A stretch of 64,000 nucleotides of DNA from NCBI GenBank assembly GCA_048267245.1, contig JBLWXV010000001.1:62001-126000 (forward strand), read 5' to 3'. How positions within the stretch are numbered: position 1 is the stretch's first letter; each line of letters begins with the position of its first letter. Shown piece by piece: positions 8,469 through 16,434 of the stretch. Below the pieces are notes generated by a model. That model saw only the letters and a program-made list of their open reading frames with translations. It did not search any database and was not told where the DNA came from. This DNA is from JBLWXV01 sp048267245 (GTDB lineage Bacteria; Bdellovibrionota; Bacteriovoracia; Bacteriovoracales; Bacteriovoracaceae). The translations under genes were made by a program, and so were the position numbers.

Positions 8469-8963
8469 GTGAGAGAAGACTCTACACCATCACTTAAAGA
8501 ACCTGAAATTCTTTTTACCAGTTGCCTGGGACTGGGCTTTCTCCCGTGGGTGCCCGGAACATGGGCGAGTTTGGCCACTGTGCCTCTCCTGTGGATCCTT
8601 GGCTACTTTGCGCCCCCCTTTTTTCTTTTCATACCGTTTCTGGTCATTCTCACCATGGCGGCCATCGTTATTACTGAATTGACGCAACAAAAGCATCAAC
8701 TCCACGATCCCTCTTGGATCGTTATTGATGAAGTCATTGGCATGTTTGTCGCTTGGCTATTTATTCGAACAAATAATCTTGGGCATCTCGCCCTAATCTT
8801 TGTCACCTTCCGCTTCTTTGACATTATCAAGTTTTGGCCTGCCAGCTACTTTGATGTCCACGTCAAGCACGGCTCTGGAACCATCATCGATGATATCGTC
8901 AGTGGCATTTATGCTGGCGTGCTGTCGTGGGTCATCATTTATTTTGGGCAAAATCTTTTTTAA
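8469..8963 (+). CDS. pgpA: Phosphatidylglycerophosphatase A
   Basis: PgpA dephosphorylates phosphatidylglycerophosphate to phosphatidylglycerol at the inner membrane. The 164-residue protein has the conserved opening GLGFLPWVPGTWASL, then the acidic IVIDEVIGM motif in the middle and FRFFDIIKFWPAS plus IIDDIVSGIYAG near the end, separated by hydrophobic helices. The length is normal. The start is GTG at 8469, eight bases after AAGGA. Its own promoter must lie in the short region shared with the divergent RelA/SpoT-like gene. Confidence 0.92.
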   Translation: MREDSTPSLKEPEILFTSCLGLGFLPWVPGTWASLATVPLLWILGYFAPPFFLFIPFLVILTMAAIVITELTQQKHQLHDPSWIVIDEVIGMFVAWLFIRTNNLGHLALIFVTFRFFDIIKFWPASYFDVHVKHGSGTIIDDIVSGIYAGVLSWVIIYFGQNLF

Positions 8964-8969
8964 GTTTTT

Positions 8970-9030
8970 TACGCTTGACTTACGCATAACATACGCACAA
9001 ACTAGTTAAAGTTACGCAAATGAATGCGCA
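8970..9030. repeat. Phased ACGC repeats upstream of recA
   Basis: The hexamer TTACGC/TACGCA recurs with ACGC beginning at 8971, 8982, 8993 and 9014, and a related TGCGCA at 9025. The steps are 11, 11, 21 and about 11 bases, so all copies fall on the same face of the helix, with one position (about 9004) skipped. A reverse-orientation copy (TTGCGTAA) lies further down at 9093-9100. This is the pattern of a multi-site binding array for a regulator; the protein is unknown. Confidence 0.5.
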
Positions 9031-9065
9031 CTAAGTCCGCTGGCCGGAATTTTTTCGCAAACTCA

Positions 9066-9117
9066 TATAATTCCAATAGCTTGTGAATTTACTTGCGTAA
9101 AAGTGGCCGCTAAGCGG
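9066..9117 (+). promoter_or_regulatory. Putative recA promoter -10 and palindromic operator
   Basis: A perfect TATAAT lies at 9066-9071 without a recognisable -35 at 16-18 bases. Just after the expected start of transcription comes the palindrome TTAC-TTGC-GTAA (9089-9100), and then a second palindrome, CCGCT-A-AGCGG (9107-9117). A repressor bound at either would block initiation or escape. From memory, the Bdellovibrio LexA site is TTAC-N3-GTAA; the site here has a spacer of four, so LexA control is a hypothesis. Confidence 0.45.
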
Positions 9118-9185
9118 TTAGTCGAAAACAACTGAACGTGCTAGTGTCTGACGAAACAGCACAGATTTATAGGGAGACGATGACT

Positions 9186-10316
9186 ATGGCATTACAACCA
9201 ACTAAAGGCGCCCAAAACGAGAATAAAGCAAAGGCCCTCGACCTCGCTCTTGCAAGCATTGAAAAGCAATTTGGAAAAGGCGCAATCATGAAGCTCGATG
9301 GAGCTGAGCCTACTCAAAATATCCCCTCAATCAGCACTGGCTGTCTTGGACTCGACCTCGCCCTTGGTATCGGCGGTATTCCAAAAGGTCGCATCATTGA
9401 AATTTACGGCCCTGAGTCTTCAGGTAAAACAACTCTTACTCTTCACATCGCCTCTGAATGCCAGAAGGCCGGTGGCACTGTCGCTTTCGTAGATGCCGAG
9501 CACGCTCTCGATACTCAGTACGCTTCAAAGCTAGGTGTTGATATTCCAAACACACTCATCTCTCAACCAGACAGTGGTGAACAAGCGCTTGAAATTGCCG
9601 ACATGCTCGTGCGCTCAGGTGCTGTTGACCTTCTCATTGTAGACTCAGTTGCCGCCCTTACTCCAAGAGCAGAGCTTGAAGGCGATATGGGCGACTCGCA
9701 CATGGGTCTTCAGGCCAGACTTATGTCTCAGGCACTTCGCAAGCTCACAGGTTCGATCTCTCGTTCAAACTGTACAGTTATCTTCATTAACCAACTTCGT
9801 ATGAAAATTGGTGTTATGTTCGGCAACCCAGAGACGACTACTGGCGGTAACGCTCTTAAATTCTACGCTTCAGTTCGCATGGACATCCGCCGTACAGCAG
9901 CTATCAAAGATGGCGAAAATTTCATTGGTAACCGCACTAAAGTTAAAGTTGTTAAGAACAAGGTTGCTCCTCCATTTAAATCAGTTGAATTTGATATCAT
10001 GTATGGAGAAGGTATTTCTAAAACTGGTGACGTTCTCGACCTCGCAGTTGAAAACAAAATCGTTGATAAGGCAGGCGCTTGGTTTAGTTATGACAATAAT
10101 AAGATTGGCCAGGGACGTGAGAATTCAAAACAATTCCTCAAGGACAACCCAGCAATTCTGGAAGAAATTAAGCAGAAGGTCCTCGCCCTACACGGACTTT
10201 CAACTGGTCCAGCTCCTAAAGTAGACACTTCTACTGGTGAAATTCTTGATGAAGACATGGAAATGGAAGCCATGACTGAGAAGAAGACCACTAGAAAGAA
10301 AAAAAGTATCCAGTAA
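9186..10316 (+). CDS. recA: Recombinase RecA
   Basis: RecA forms filaments on single-stranded DNA, promotes strand exchange and triggers self-cleavage of LexA-type repressors. The 376 residues include the N-terminal polymerisation helix, Walker A GPESSGKTT, the FVDAEHALD region, Walker B LLIVDSVAAL, loop L1 around EGDMGDSHMGLQARLMSQALRK, loop L2 FINQLRMKIGVMFGNPETTTGG, and a charged C-terminal tail. The ATG at 9186 is preferred because AGGGAG at 9171-9176 is nine bases away; an in-frame ATG at 9180 would be only three bases from it. The upstream region of about 220 bases carries repeats and palindromes described separately. recX follows. Confidence 0.97.
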   Translation: MALQPTKGAQNENKAKALDLALASIEKQFGKGAIMKLDGAEPTQNIPSISTGCLGLDLALGIGGIPKGRIIEIYGPESSGKTTLTLHIASECQKAGGTVAFVDAEHALDTQYASKLGVDIPNTLISQPDSGEQALEIADMLVRSGAVDLLIVDSVAALTPRAELEGDMGDSHMGLQARLMSQALRKLTGSISRSNCTVIFINQLRMKIGVMFGNPETTTGGNALKFYASVRMDIRRTAAIKDGENFIGNRTKVKVVKNKVAPPFKSVEFDIMYGEGISKTGDVLDLAVENKIVDKAGAWFSYDNNKIGQGRENSKQFLKDNPAILEEIKQKVLALHGLSTGPAPKVDTSTGEILDEDMEMEAMTEKKTTRKKKSIQ

Positions 10317-10326
10317 TCTGACATAA

Positions 10327-10360
10327 GAGGGGATCACTCTCGAATGAGAGTCGCCCCCTC
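10327..10360 (+). terminator. Intercistronic hairpin between recA and recX
   Basis: GAGGGG (10327-10332) pairs with CCCCTC (10355-10360), and ACTCTC (10336-10341) with GAGAGT (10346-10351) around a GAAT loop, with a small internal bulge. No U-run follows, so it is not a complete intrinsic terminator. In Escherichia coli a hairpin between recA and recX limits read-through so that RecX is made at a low level. The same layout is seen here; the regulatory role is inferred. Confidence 0.55.
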
Positions 10361-10371
10361 GAAAGTCTTCC

Positions 10372-10845
10372 ATGAGCTCTAATTCCGCATACACATACGC
10401 CCTAAGACTCCTCACCAAGAGAGACTACTCTCGTGCAAAGCTTCGTGAAAAGCTCCTGCAACGCGATTACGAAGCCAGCGAAGTTGAGGAGACCCTTGAT
10501 GAACTCATCGAAAAAAATTATCTAAGAGAAGATTACTATGCTGAAGCCCGGGTTAAGGGCTTTATGCACAAGGGCTACTCTCCCTCCATGATCCAGTACC
10601 GTCTAAGCGAGGAAGGATGTCAGGTCACCATCGAATTCATCGAGCATATCTATAGCGAGTACCGGCTAAGTAGCGATGATCAAATTGCAGAGTTAATCGA
10701 CAAGAAAATCAGACGCCTACCTACGACCCAGAACCTCCCCTATGAAGCAAAGCAAAAAATCGTGGCTTCGGTTGCGCGCAAGGGACATTCAGTGAGTGCA
10801 ATTTTTCGCGTACTAGAGCAGGTTTTAGCTCAGTCTAACCCCTAA
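10372..10845 (+). CDS. recX: RecA regulator RecX
   Basis: RecX binds in the groove of RecA filaments and limits their growth. The 157-residue, helix-rich protein shows the three-helix repeats of the family: YALRLLTKRDYSRAKLREKLLQRDY, then LIEKNYLREDYYAEARVKGFMHKGYSP with the signature after it, and a third repeat around IRRLPTTQNLPYEAKQKIVASVARKGHSVSAIFRVL. Length and position directly after recA agree. The start ATG at 10372 is 55 bases after the recA stop, beyond the hairpin. Confidence 0.93.
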   Translation: MSSNSAYTYALRLLTKRDYSRAKLREKLLQRDYEASEVEETLDELIEKNYLREDYYAEARVKGFMHKGYSPSMIQYRLSEEGCQVTIEFIEHIYSEYRLSSDDQIAELIDKKIRRLPTTQNLPYEAKQKIVASVARKGHSVSAIFRVLEQVLAQSNP

Positions 10846-10924
10846 GAATCCTATAATTTTTCGACCTTCTGTGCTAAACCATTAGGGAGAAAAATATTCA
10901 CTCGTTTTGAGTAAGGAATCATTT

Positions 10925-13516
10925 ATGAAGGGTAGTGAAATCCGTCGCAAATTTTCAGAATTCTTTGAGCGCAAGGCCCACGAGAAAATCGCGAGCTCTA
11001 GCTTAATTCCACACAACGACAAAACGCTACTCTTTGCCAACGCTGGTATGAACCAGTTCAAAGATTACTTCACTGGAAAAGAACGTCCAAAGAATCCTCG
11101 AGCTGTGACAATTCAAAAGTGTGTGCGCGCCGGTGGTAAACACAACGACCTTGAAAATGTTGGTCTCACTGCAAGACATCACACATTCTTTGAAATGCTA
11201 GGAAACTTTTCTTTCGGTGATTATTTTAAGGAAGATGCGATTGCTTTTGCATGGGAGTTTCTAACTAAAGAACTTGGAATTTCAAAAGATAAACTTCTCG
11301 TGACGGTTCATTACTCAGACGATGAGGCACTCGAGATATGGAATAAGAAAATTGGGGTGCCCCTTGATCGCATTTTCAAAAAGGGCGACAAGGACAACTT
11401 CTGGGAAATGGGTGAATTCGGCCCCTGCGGTCCGTGTAGCGAAATTTTCTATGATCACGGTGAAAAATATACTGTTCCAGGATTTAAGATTCCTGAGGGT
11501 GGAGACTTACTAGACGACGAAGGTCGCTATGTAGAGATTTGGAACCTCGTCTTTATGCAGTTTGAAAAAACTCCCGAGGGAACAAATCCACTACCGAAGC
11601 CATCTATTGACACTGGCTCTGGCCTTGAGCGCGTCACTGCGGCCATGCAAGGAGTCTACTGGAATTATGATACCGACCTCTTTTCTCCAATTATCAAGAA
11701 ACTTGAAGAACTCTCTGGAAAGAAATACAGCGATGAGAAGTATCAATCTAATTTTAGAGTGGTAGCAGATCACATCCGCTCAAGTACTATGCTTATCACT
11801 GATGGGGTCATGCCCTCCAATGAAGGGCGCGGCTACGTTCTAAGAAGAATTATTCGCAGAGCGATCAGACACCTCAAAGAACTTGGAGCTCCCGCACTTA
11901 GTCTTCACAAGCTTGTGCCAGTAGTCTTTGAGATTCTCGGGGAAGAGTACCCACAGAATAAAAACAACATGGCGCTCGCTGAAAAATTTCTCCACCTTGA
12001 AGAGAAAAAGTTTCTTGAAACACTCGATCAAGGTCTTAAATTTCTTGAAGATGCTATCGCAAACAATGTCAGCAATGGCGTTTTAGCTGGTGAAGGTGTT
12101 TTCAAACTCTACGATACCTATGGCTTCCCCGTTGACCTCACTGAAGTCATTCTCAGTGAAAAGGGTCTCAAAGCCGATGTTGCTGGTTTTGAAACGCTCA
12201 TGGAGCAAAGAAGAAAGGAAAGTCGCAAGACCTGGAAGGGTGGAGCAAACCTAGACGACAAGATATTCTTTCAGGCCAAAGAAGCCTGCGGTCCAACAGA
12301 GTTTCTCGGCTATAAACAACTCACAGCTGAGTCAAAGCTTCTCAAGATTATCCCAATGGGTGATGAGCAGGCCGGACTAGTTTTTGATAAGTCTCCTTTC
12401 TACGGTGAATCTGGTGGTCAGATGGGAGATATTGGTGAGATTCTCATCGGTGATCAAGTGATCGCTGAAGTAGAAGATACTCAGAAGCCTGTCGATGGAC
12501 TTTGGGTTCACACGGTCAAAAATTATGATCTTTTTGAAGAGGGTGCAAGTTACACTCTCAAAGTGAACGCTAAGCATAGACGCCTGACCATGAGAAACCA
12601 CTCGGCAACTCACCTTCTACAATCTGCTTTGATTCAGGTTCTCGGCGATCACGTTAAACAAGCAGGTTCGAGCGTCTCTTTTGATCGTCTTCGCTTTGAT
12701 TTCACACATCCTCAGGGAATGACCAAAGAGGAAATTGCAAAGGTTGAGGAAGTTGTGAATAAGCAAATCCAACTCTCCCTTGATGTCAGTGCTGAAGAGA
12801 TGAGTATGGACGACGCTATTTCTAAAGGAGCACTCGCTCTCTTTGGTGAAAAATATGGCGATAAAGTGCGCGTGCTCACCATGGGAAGTTTCTCAACTGA
12901 ACTTTGTGGCGGAACACACGTTTCTAATACCGGAGAAATTGGCCTCTTTAAAATTCTCTTTGAGACAAGCTTGAGTGCTGGTGTAAGACGAATCGAGGCA
13001 ACCACTAGTGAGACAGCTATCGCCTACCTCAATGAGCGCTCTGAATACCTCAAAGAAATTGAGACCCTGACAAACGTAAAGGGCCAAAAGGCAGTTGAGC
13101 GGGTCGAGGGTCTTTTCCAAGAAATTAAAGAAACAACCCGCGAGCTTGGAGCACTGAAAGACAAGATTCAGTCACTTCAGAGTAAGGACCTTTTTGATAA
13201 TAAGGAATCACTTGGCGAAATCACCCTAGTGAATGCCACTGCTCCAGAAGGGGCGGATTTTAAAAAGCTTGCTGATCTCTTTGGTGACAAGGCCACAAAG
13301 TCACTTCTTATTCTCCATGGGGCCAAAGCCGACAAGTTGCAGTTACTCGTTAAAGCAACCTCCGATCTTAAAGATATTGATTGTAATAAATTACTTAAGG
13401 CTGGTCTTGCTGTAGTTAACGGCAGGGGTGGTGGACGTAAAGATATGGCCCAAGGAAGTGGTGACCTAGGTGATATTAACCAGGTAATCAGTGCCATTAA
13501 AAGTGAACTTAAATAG
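10925..13516 (+). CDS. alaS: Alanyl-tRNA synthetase
   Basis: AlaS charges tRNA-Ala and edits mischarged Ser and Gly. The 863 residues are full length: the class II catalytic core at the N-terminus (MKGSEIRRKFSEFFERK, HHTFFEMLGNFSFGDYF, GPCGPCSEIFYD), the tRNA-binding domain, the editing domain with NHSATHLLQ and the distant CGGTHVSNTG zinc site, then a coiled region and the C-terminal DHHA1-type domain ending GGGRKDMAQGSG. The ATG at 10925 follows AAGGA by seven bases; a TTG at 10907 is a weaker alternative. It is followed 11 bases later by a lipoprotein gene. Confidence 0.97.
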   Translation: MKGSEIRRKFSEFFERKAHEKIASSSLIPHNDKTLLFANAGMNQFKDYFTGKERPKNPRAVTIQKCVRAGGKHNDLENVGLTARHHTFFEMLGNFSFGDYFKEDAIAFAWEFLTKELGISKDKLLVTVHYSDDEALEIWNKKIGVPLDRIFKKGDKDNFWEMGEFGPCGPCSEIFYDHGEKYTVPGFKIPEGGDLLDDEGRYVEIWNLVFMQFEKTPEGTNPLPKPSIDTGSGLERVTAAMQGVYWNYDTDLFSPIIKKLEELSGKKYSDEKYQSNFRVVADHIRSSTMLITDGVMPSNEGRGYVLRRIIRRAIRHLKELGAPALSLHKLVPVVFEILGEEYPQNKNNMALAEKFLHLEEKKFLETLDQGLKFLEDAIANNVSNGVLAGEGVFKLYDTYGFPVDLTEVILSEKGLKADVAGFETLMEQRRKESRKTWKGGANLDDKIFFQAKEACGPTEFLGYKQLTAESKLLKIIPMGDEQAGLVFDKSPFYGESGGQMGDIGEILIGDQVIAEVEDTQKPVDGLWVHTVKNYDLFEEGASYTLKVNAKHRRLTMRNHSATHLLQSALIQVLGDHVKQAGSSVSFDRLRFDFTHPQGMTKEEIAKVEEVVNKQIQLSLDVSAEEMSMDDAISKGALALFGEKYGDKVRVLTMGSFSTELCGGTHVSNTGEIGLFKILFETSLSAGVRRIEATTSETAIAYLNERSEYLKEIETLTNVKGQKAVERVEGLFQEIKETTRELGALKDKIQSLQSKDLFDNKESLGEITLVNATAPEGADFKKLADLFGDKATKSLLILHGAKADKLQLLVKATSDLKDIDCNKLLKAGLAVVNGRGGGRKDMAQGSGDLGDINQVISAIKSELK

Positions 13517-13527
13517 GATTATTTAAA

Positions 13528-15285
13528 ATGTTTAGATTTGATAGAAAGATTCTCTCACTCCTCATGCTCTCTATTGCCCTTTTGGCCATGAATGGCTGTA
13601 AGCGCGATAGCAGCGGACGAGAGAGTGACAATATTCTTCTCGAAGCTCTCTCAGGCGAGATTTCAACCCTTGATCCTGCGAGTTCATACGACACCATTTC
13701 AGCGAGTATCGTCTATCAAGTCTACGAGCCGCTCTATGAGTATCACTATCTCAAGCGTCCCTACACTCTTCAGCCGCTTCTAGCCGAGGACATGCCAAAG
13801 GTCGAAGACAATGGGAAGAAGTATACGATTAAGATTAAAAAGGACATCTCCTATCATCCCGATCCAGTCTTTGGAAACCAAACGAGAATGGTTAAGGCCC
13901 AGGACTTTATCACTCAAATTAAGCGCCTCGCCTTCCTTCCAACCAAGAGTAATGGCTGGTGGCTTTTTGATGGACGTATAAAAGGAATCAACGATTGGAG
14001 ACAAAAGGTTGGCTCTGATTTTGAAAAGTTTAAAAGCGTTGATATTCCTGGTCTAAGTGCGCCCGATGATCACACTCTTGTCATAGAACTTACTGAGCCC
14101 TACCCGCAAATGCTCTACAGTCTCGCAATGAGCTTTACCGCACCGATGCCTCTTGAAGCAGTAGAGCGCTATGAGAATATATTTTCAGACCGCATGATTG
14201 GTACAGGTCCCTTTAAGCTCACTAGTTACACTCCCCTATCAGAGGTTAAGCTTGAGAAGTTTGAGGGCTACCACGAAACCCTTTACCCAGATCAAGGAGA
14301 TCGCCTGGCCAACAGTCTGGGCCTCCTAGGTGATGCCGGAAAGAAACTACCATTCCTCGATGGCGTGCACTTTAAGATTATTCGTGAATCTCAAACGAGA
14401 TGGTTAAACTTCCGCTCTAAGAAGCTCGATCTACTTGTGATTCCCAAAGACAACTTCTCAACGGCCATTGATCCCACAGGAAACCTCTCTGACGAACTAA
14501 AAAAAGATAATATCAAGCTTCAAATCTTCCCTACTCTTACCTATTGGTGGAACTCCTTTAACATGAAGGATCCAATCGTTGGTGGGGACAATATTAATCT
14601 GCGTAAAGCAGTTGCCCACGCCATCGATATTGATAAGTTCATTCAGCTGCTCACTAATAATACTGGGCAGAAGGCTAATTCAATCTACCCTCCAGGCATT
14701 GCTGGTTATGACCCCTCTAAGAGTCTTCCCTACGAGTACAATCTCGAGAAAGCACGCGAGTATTTAAAGCTTGCCGGATACCCCGAGGGACGCGGCTTAC
14801 CTGAGATTACTTATGACGTTCGCGGCACAAGCGCGACGAACCGTCAGCAGGGTGAATTCATTAAGGGTGAGCTCGATAAAATTGGAATAAAAATCAAAGT
14901 TATCACCAATACTTTTCCAGCATTTCTTAAGAAGTCTCGCCAAGGGCAACTTCAGATGTGGCTAGATGGCTGGGCGCTTGATTATCCAGATGCTGAGAAC
15001 ATTCTTCAGCTACTCGTAACTAAAAACCACGCCCCAGGCCCCAATGCAACTTACTACTCAAGTAAGAAATTCGATGAATACTTTGATAAGCTCAAATTGA
15101 TGAATGACAGTCCAGAGAAGAAGGAGCTCATGGTCGAGATGGAGAATCTCGTAAATAGAGATCTTCCATGGGTCATGCACTACTATGCTCGCAGCTACAT
15201 CGTCTTTCATAACCGACTAAAAAACTACAGACACTCAGATCTCATTTACAATAATATGAAATACTTACGAAAGAGCGGCGAGTAG
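13528..15285 (+). CDS. Peptide ABC transporter substrate-binding lipoprotein (OppA/DppA family)
   Basis: A 585-residue family-5 extracellular solute-binding protein, anchored as a lipoprotein: residues 1-24 form a lipoprotein signal ending LAMNGC, so the mature protein would begin at Cys. The body has the family features, including GEISTLDPASSYD, YEPLYEYHYLKRPYTLQPLLAED, the LRKAVAHAIDIDKF motif and a C-terminal lobe with WALDYPDAENILQLL. It would bind peptides or similar oligomers in the periplasm. No permease or ATPase genes lie next to it, so the transporter partner is elsewhere or it works alone. Such proteins suit an organism that feeds on peptides. A stem-loop overlaps its stop codon. 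Confidence 0.9.
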   Translation: MFRFDRKILSLLMLSIALLAMNGCKRDSSGRESDNILLEALSGEISTLDPASSYDTISASIVYQVYEPLYEYHYLKRPYTLQPLLAEDMPKVEDNGKKYTIKIKKDISYHPDPVFGNQTRMVKAQDFITQIKRLAFLPTKSNGWWLFDGRIKGINDWRQKVGSDFEKFKSVDIPGLSAPDDHTLVIELTEPYPQMLYSLAMSFTAPMPLEAVERYENIFSDRMIGTGPFKLTSYTPLSEVKLEKFEGYHETLYPDQGDRLANSLGLLGDAGKKLPFLDGVHFKIIRESQTRWLNFRSKKLDLLVIPKDNFSTAIDPTGNLSDELKKDNIKLQIFPTLTYWWNSFNMKDPIVGGDNINLRKAVAHAIDIDKFIQLLTNNTGQKANSIYPPGIAGYDPSKSLPYEYNLEKAREYLKLAGYPEGRGLPEITYDVRGTSATNRQQGEFIKGELDKIGIKIKVITNTFPAFLKKSRQGQLQMWLDGWALDYPDAENILQLLVTKNHAPGPNATYYSSKKFDEYFDKLKLMNDSPEKKELMVEMENLVNRDLPWVMHYYARSYIVFHNRLKNYRHSDLIYNNMKYLRKSGE

Positions 15286-15301
15286 CCGCTCGGTAAAGTT
15301 T
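15274..15301 (+). terminator. Possible terminator after the OppA-like gene
   Basis: AGCGGC (15274-15279) pairs with GCCGCT (15285-15290) around GAGTA, overlapping the TAG stop. A short TTTT lies a few bases downstream. A second stem, CGGCCAG/CTGGCCG, occupies 15313-15333 without a U-run. The first is a weak intrinsic terminator candidate; the second may only be structure. Confidence 0.4.
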
Positions 15302-15412
15302 TCCCCTCCCTCCGGCCAGCACTCCACTGGCCGTAGCCCGCTCCCAGAAGGTCGATAAGGATTTAAGAGCAAATAAGGCTGCTCTCATAAAACCTGCAAT
15401 CAAGGCCTTCTT

Positions 15413-15820
15413 ATGTTTGAACGTAAAAATCTTTTAAGACTACTCTTTCTGGCCTCGTTTTTTACAACGAGCATGTCTTTTGCCAAAGACTACATAATCT
15501 TTAGTATTGTTCAGGAATTCCCCATGGGTATGCCTGGCGAGCAGCTTAAAAAGAATTACTATGTAAACCTGGGAAAGGGTCAGGGTGTTGGCGAAGGCAC
15601 AACTCTCAACGTATACCGTCAGGTCTCAAGAAACGATCCCTTTGAAACCAAGAAGCGCTATACCTATAGTGTGAAGATTGGAGAACTTAAGGTACTTCAC
15701 GCCGAAGAGAACGCGGCGATTGCTTCGCTTAAGGATGTGAAGCTCACAGAAACTGATCCGCTCTTTGAAATCAAAAATTTTATGATTGGTGATAAGGTAA
15801 GTGTGACGATTGCTAATTAA
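15413..15820 (+). CDS. Unknown exported protein, beta-rich
   Basis: A 135-residue protein with a clear signal peptide (residues 1-24, ending MSFAKD). The mature part is a single small beta-rich domain with NLGKGQGVGEGTTLNVYRQ followed by a KIGELKVLHAEENAAIASL strand pair. This arrangement (G-x-GVxxGTxLxVYR, then xxGxLxVxxVxxxxAxA) resembles the C-terminal domain of the flagellar assembly protein FlgT and similar periplasmic beta domains. The likeness is at motif level only. It stands 127 bases after the OppA-like gene and converges with a 78-residue gene, overlapping it by four bases. Confidence 0.6.
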   Translation: MFERKNLLRLLFLASFFTTSMSFAKDYIIFSIVQEFPMGMPGEQLKKNYYVNLGKGQGVGEGTTLNVYRQVSRNDPFETKKRYTYSVKIGELKVLHAEENAAIASLKDVKLTETDPLFEIKNFMIGDKVSVTIAN

Positions 15821-16053
15821 TCAATTTCTACTGATGTATTGTAAAGTTCTTCTCGGCGATCGCGCACCATATGAATCATTTTCTCTAGTGCACCGATAGT
15901 TTTCTGCATTCTCTCAATTTCTTTTTCAGTCACGGGCTCACCTAGCACAAGTGCGCGCGAAACAAAGCTTCCCATTCCCTGAGCGACAACTAATTGATTG
16001 CTTAATTCGTGTAAAAACTTTCTTTCATCCATGAGTTGGTCTTTGAGTTCCAT
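15817..16053 (-). CDS. Small orphan protein resembling a histidine-kinase DHp helix
   Basis: A 78-residue, fully helical-looking cytoplasmic protein. Its first helix contains KFLHELSNQLVVAQGMG, with H15, E16 and N19 in the order of the HisKA H-box (H-E-x-x-N-x-L). The rest would form the second helix of a helical hairpin (EKEIERMQKTIGALEKMIHMVRDRREEL). There is no ATP-binding domain. It could accept phosphate as an orphan phosphotransfer protein, or be a binding antagonist of a kinase. The ATG follows AGGA by seven bases. Function is inferred from the motif alone. Confidence 0.55.
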   Translation of the reverse strand: MELKDQLMDERKFLHELSNQLVVAQGMGSFVSRALVLGEPVTEKEIERMQKTIGALEKMIHMVRDRREELYNTSVEID

Positions 16054-16100
16054 TGGTTTGTCCTTAAGTCCCTTTCATCAGTATAACCTAAGTTTATTGA

Positions 16101-16340
16101 TTATTCGATGAGGTTTAATCCTACCATTCGGGTTTCCAAAACGTTGCCTAGGCAGCATATAACCTCTAGATTGAGTACAAACTCAGCACCAAGCTCAATC
16201 TCTGCTGGAATAGTGTTGGTATACACTCGCACAAACCGAATTTCATTTCCAAGATAGTAACCCCGAAACCGAATATCAAAGCCATTCGGAAGAATTTGAA
16301 TACACGAACCAATTACCAACACTTGTTTAGGACCTTTCAC
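16101..16340 (-). CDS. Small unknown beta-strand protein
   Basis: A 79-residue protein without signal peptide, predicted to be mostly beta strands (VLVIGSCIQILPNGF, DIRFRGYYLGNEIRFVRVY, EFVLNLEVICCLGNVLETRMVGLNLIE). No family is recognised; a small OB- or PilZ-like barrel is conceivable, but the PilZ RxxxR and D/NxSxxG motifs are missing. The start is GTG at 16340, supported by GGAG eight bases upstream. It is 47 bases upstream of the 78-residue gene on the same strand and may be transcribed with it. Confidence 0.5.
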   Translation of the reverse strand: MKGPKQVLVIGSCIQILPNGFDIRFRGYYLGNEIRFVRVYTNTIPAEIELGAEFVLNLEVICCLGNVLETRMVGLNLIE

Positions 16341-16373
16341 TATGTAAACTCCAATTGCATTAGCTTGCCCACA

Positions 16374-16401
16374 TTCACATTCTGGACTTTTGCGCTATAG
16401 T
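16374..16401 (+). promoter_or_regulatory. Sigma-70-like promoter for the acyl-CoA synthetase gene
   Basis: TTCACA (16374-16379), a 16-base spacer and TATAGT (16396-16401) match the housekeeping consensus at five of six positions each. The start codon of the next gene is 33 bases after the -10. Confidence 0.55.
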
Positions 16402-16434
16402 TAACATACTGATTTCCCAAACAAGGTCCCGTTA

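Noticed and set aside
15313..15333. CGGCCAG/CTGGCCG hairpin as a terminator
   Set aside because: The stem is strong, but there is no U-run on either strand; kept only as a remark under the preceding stem.
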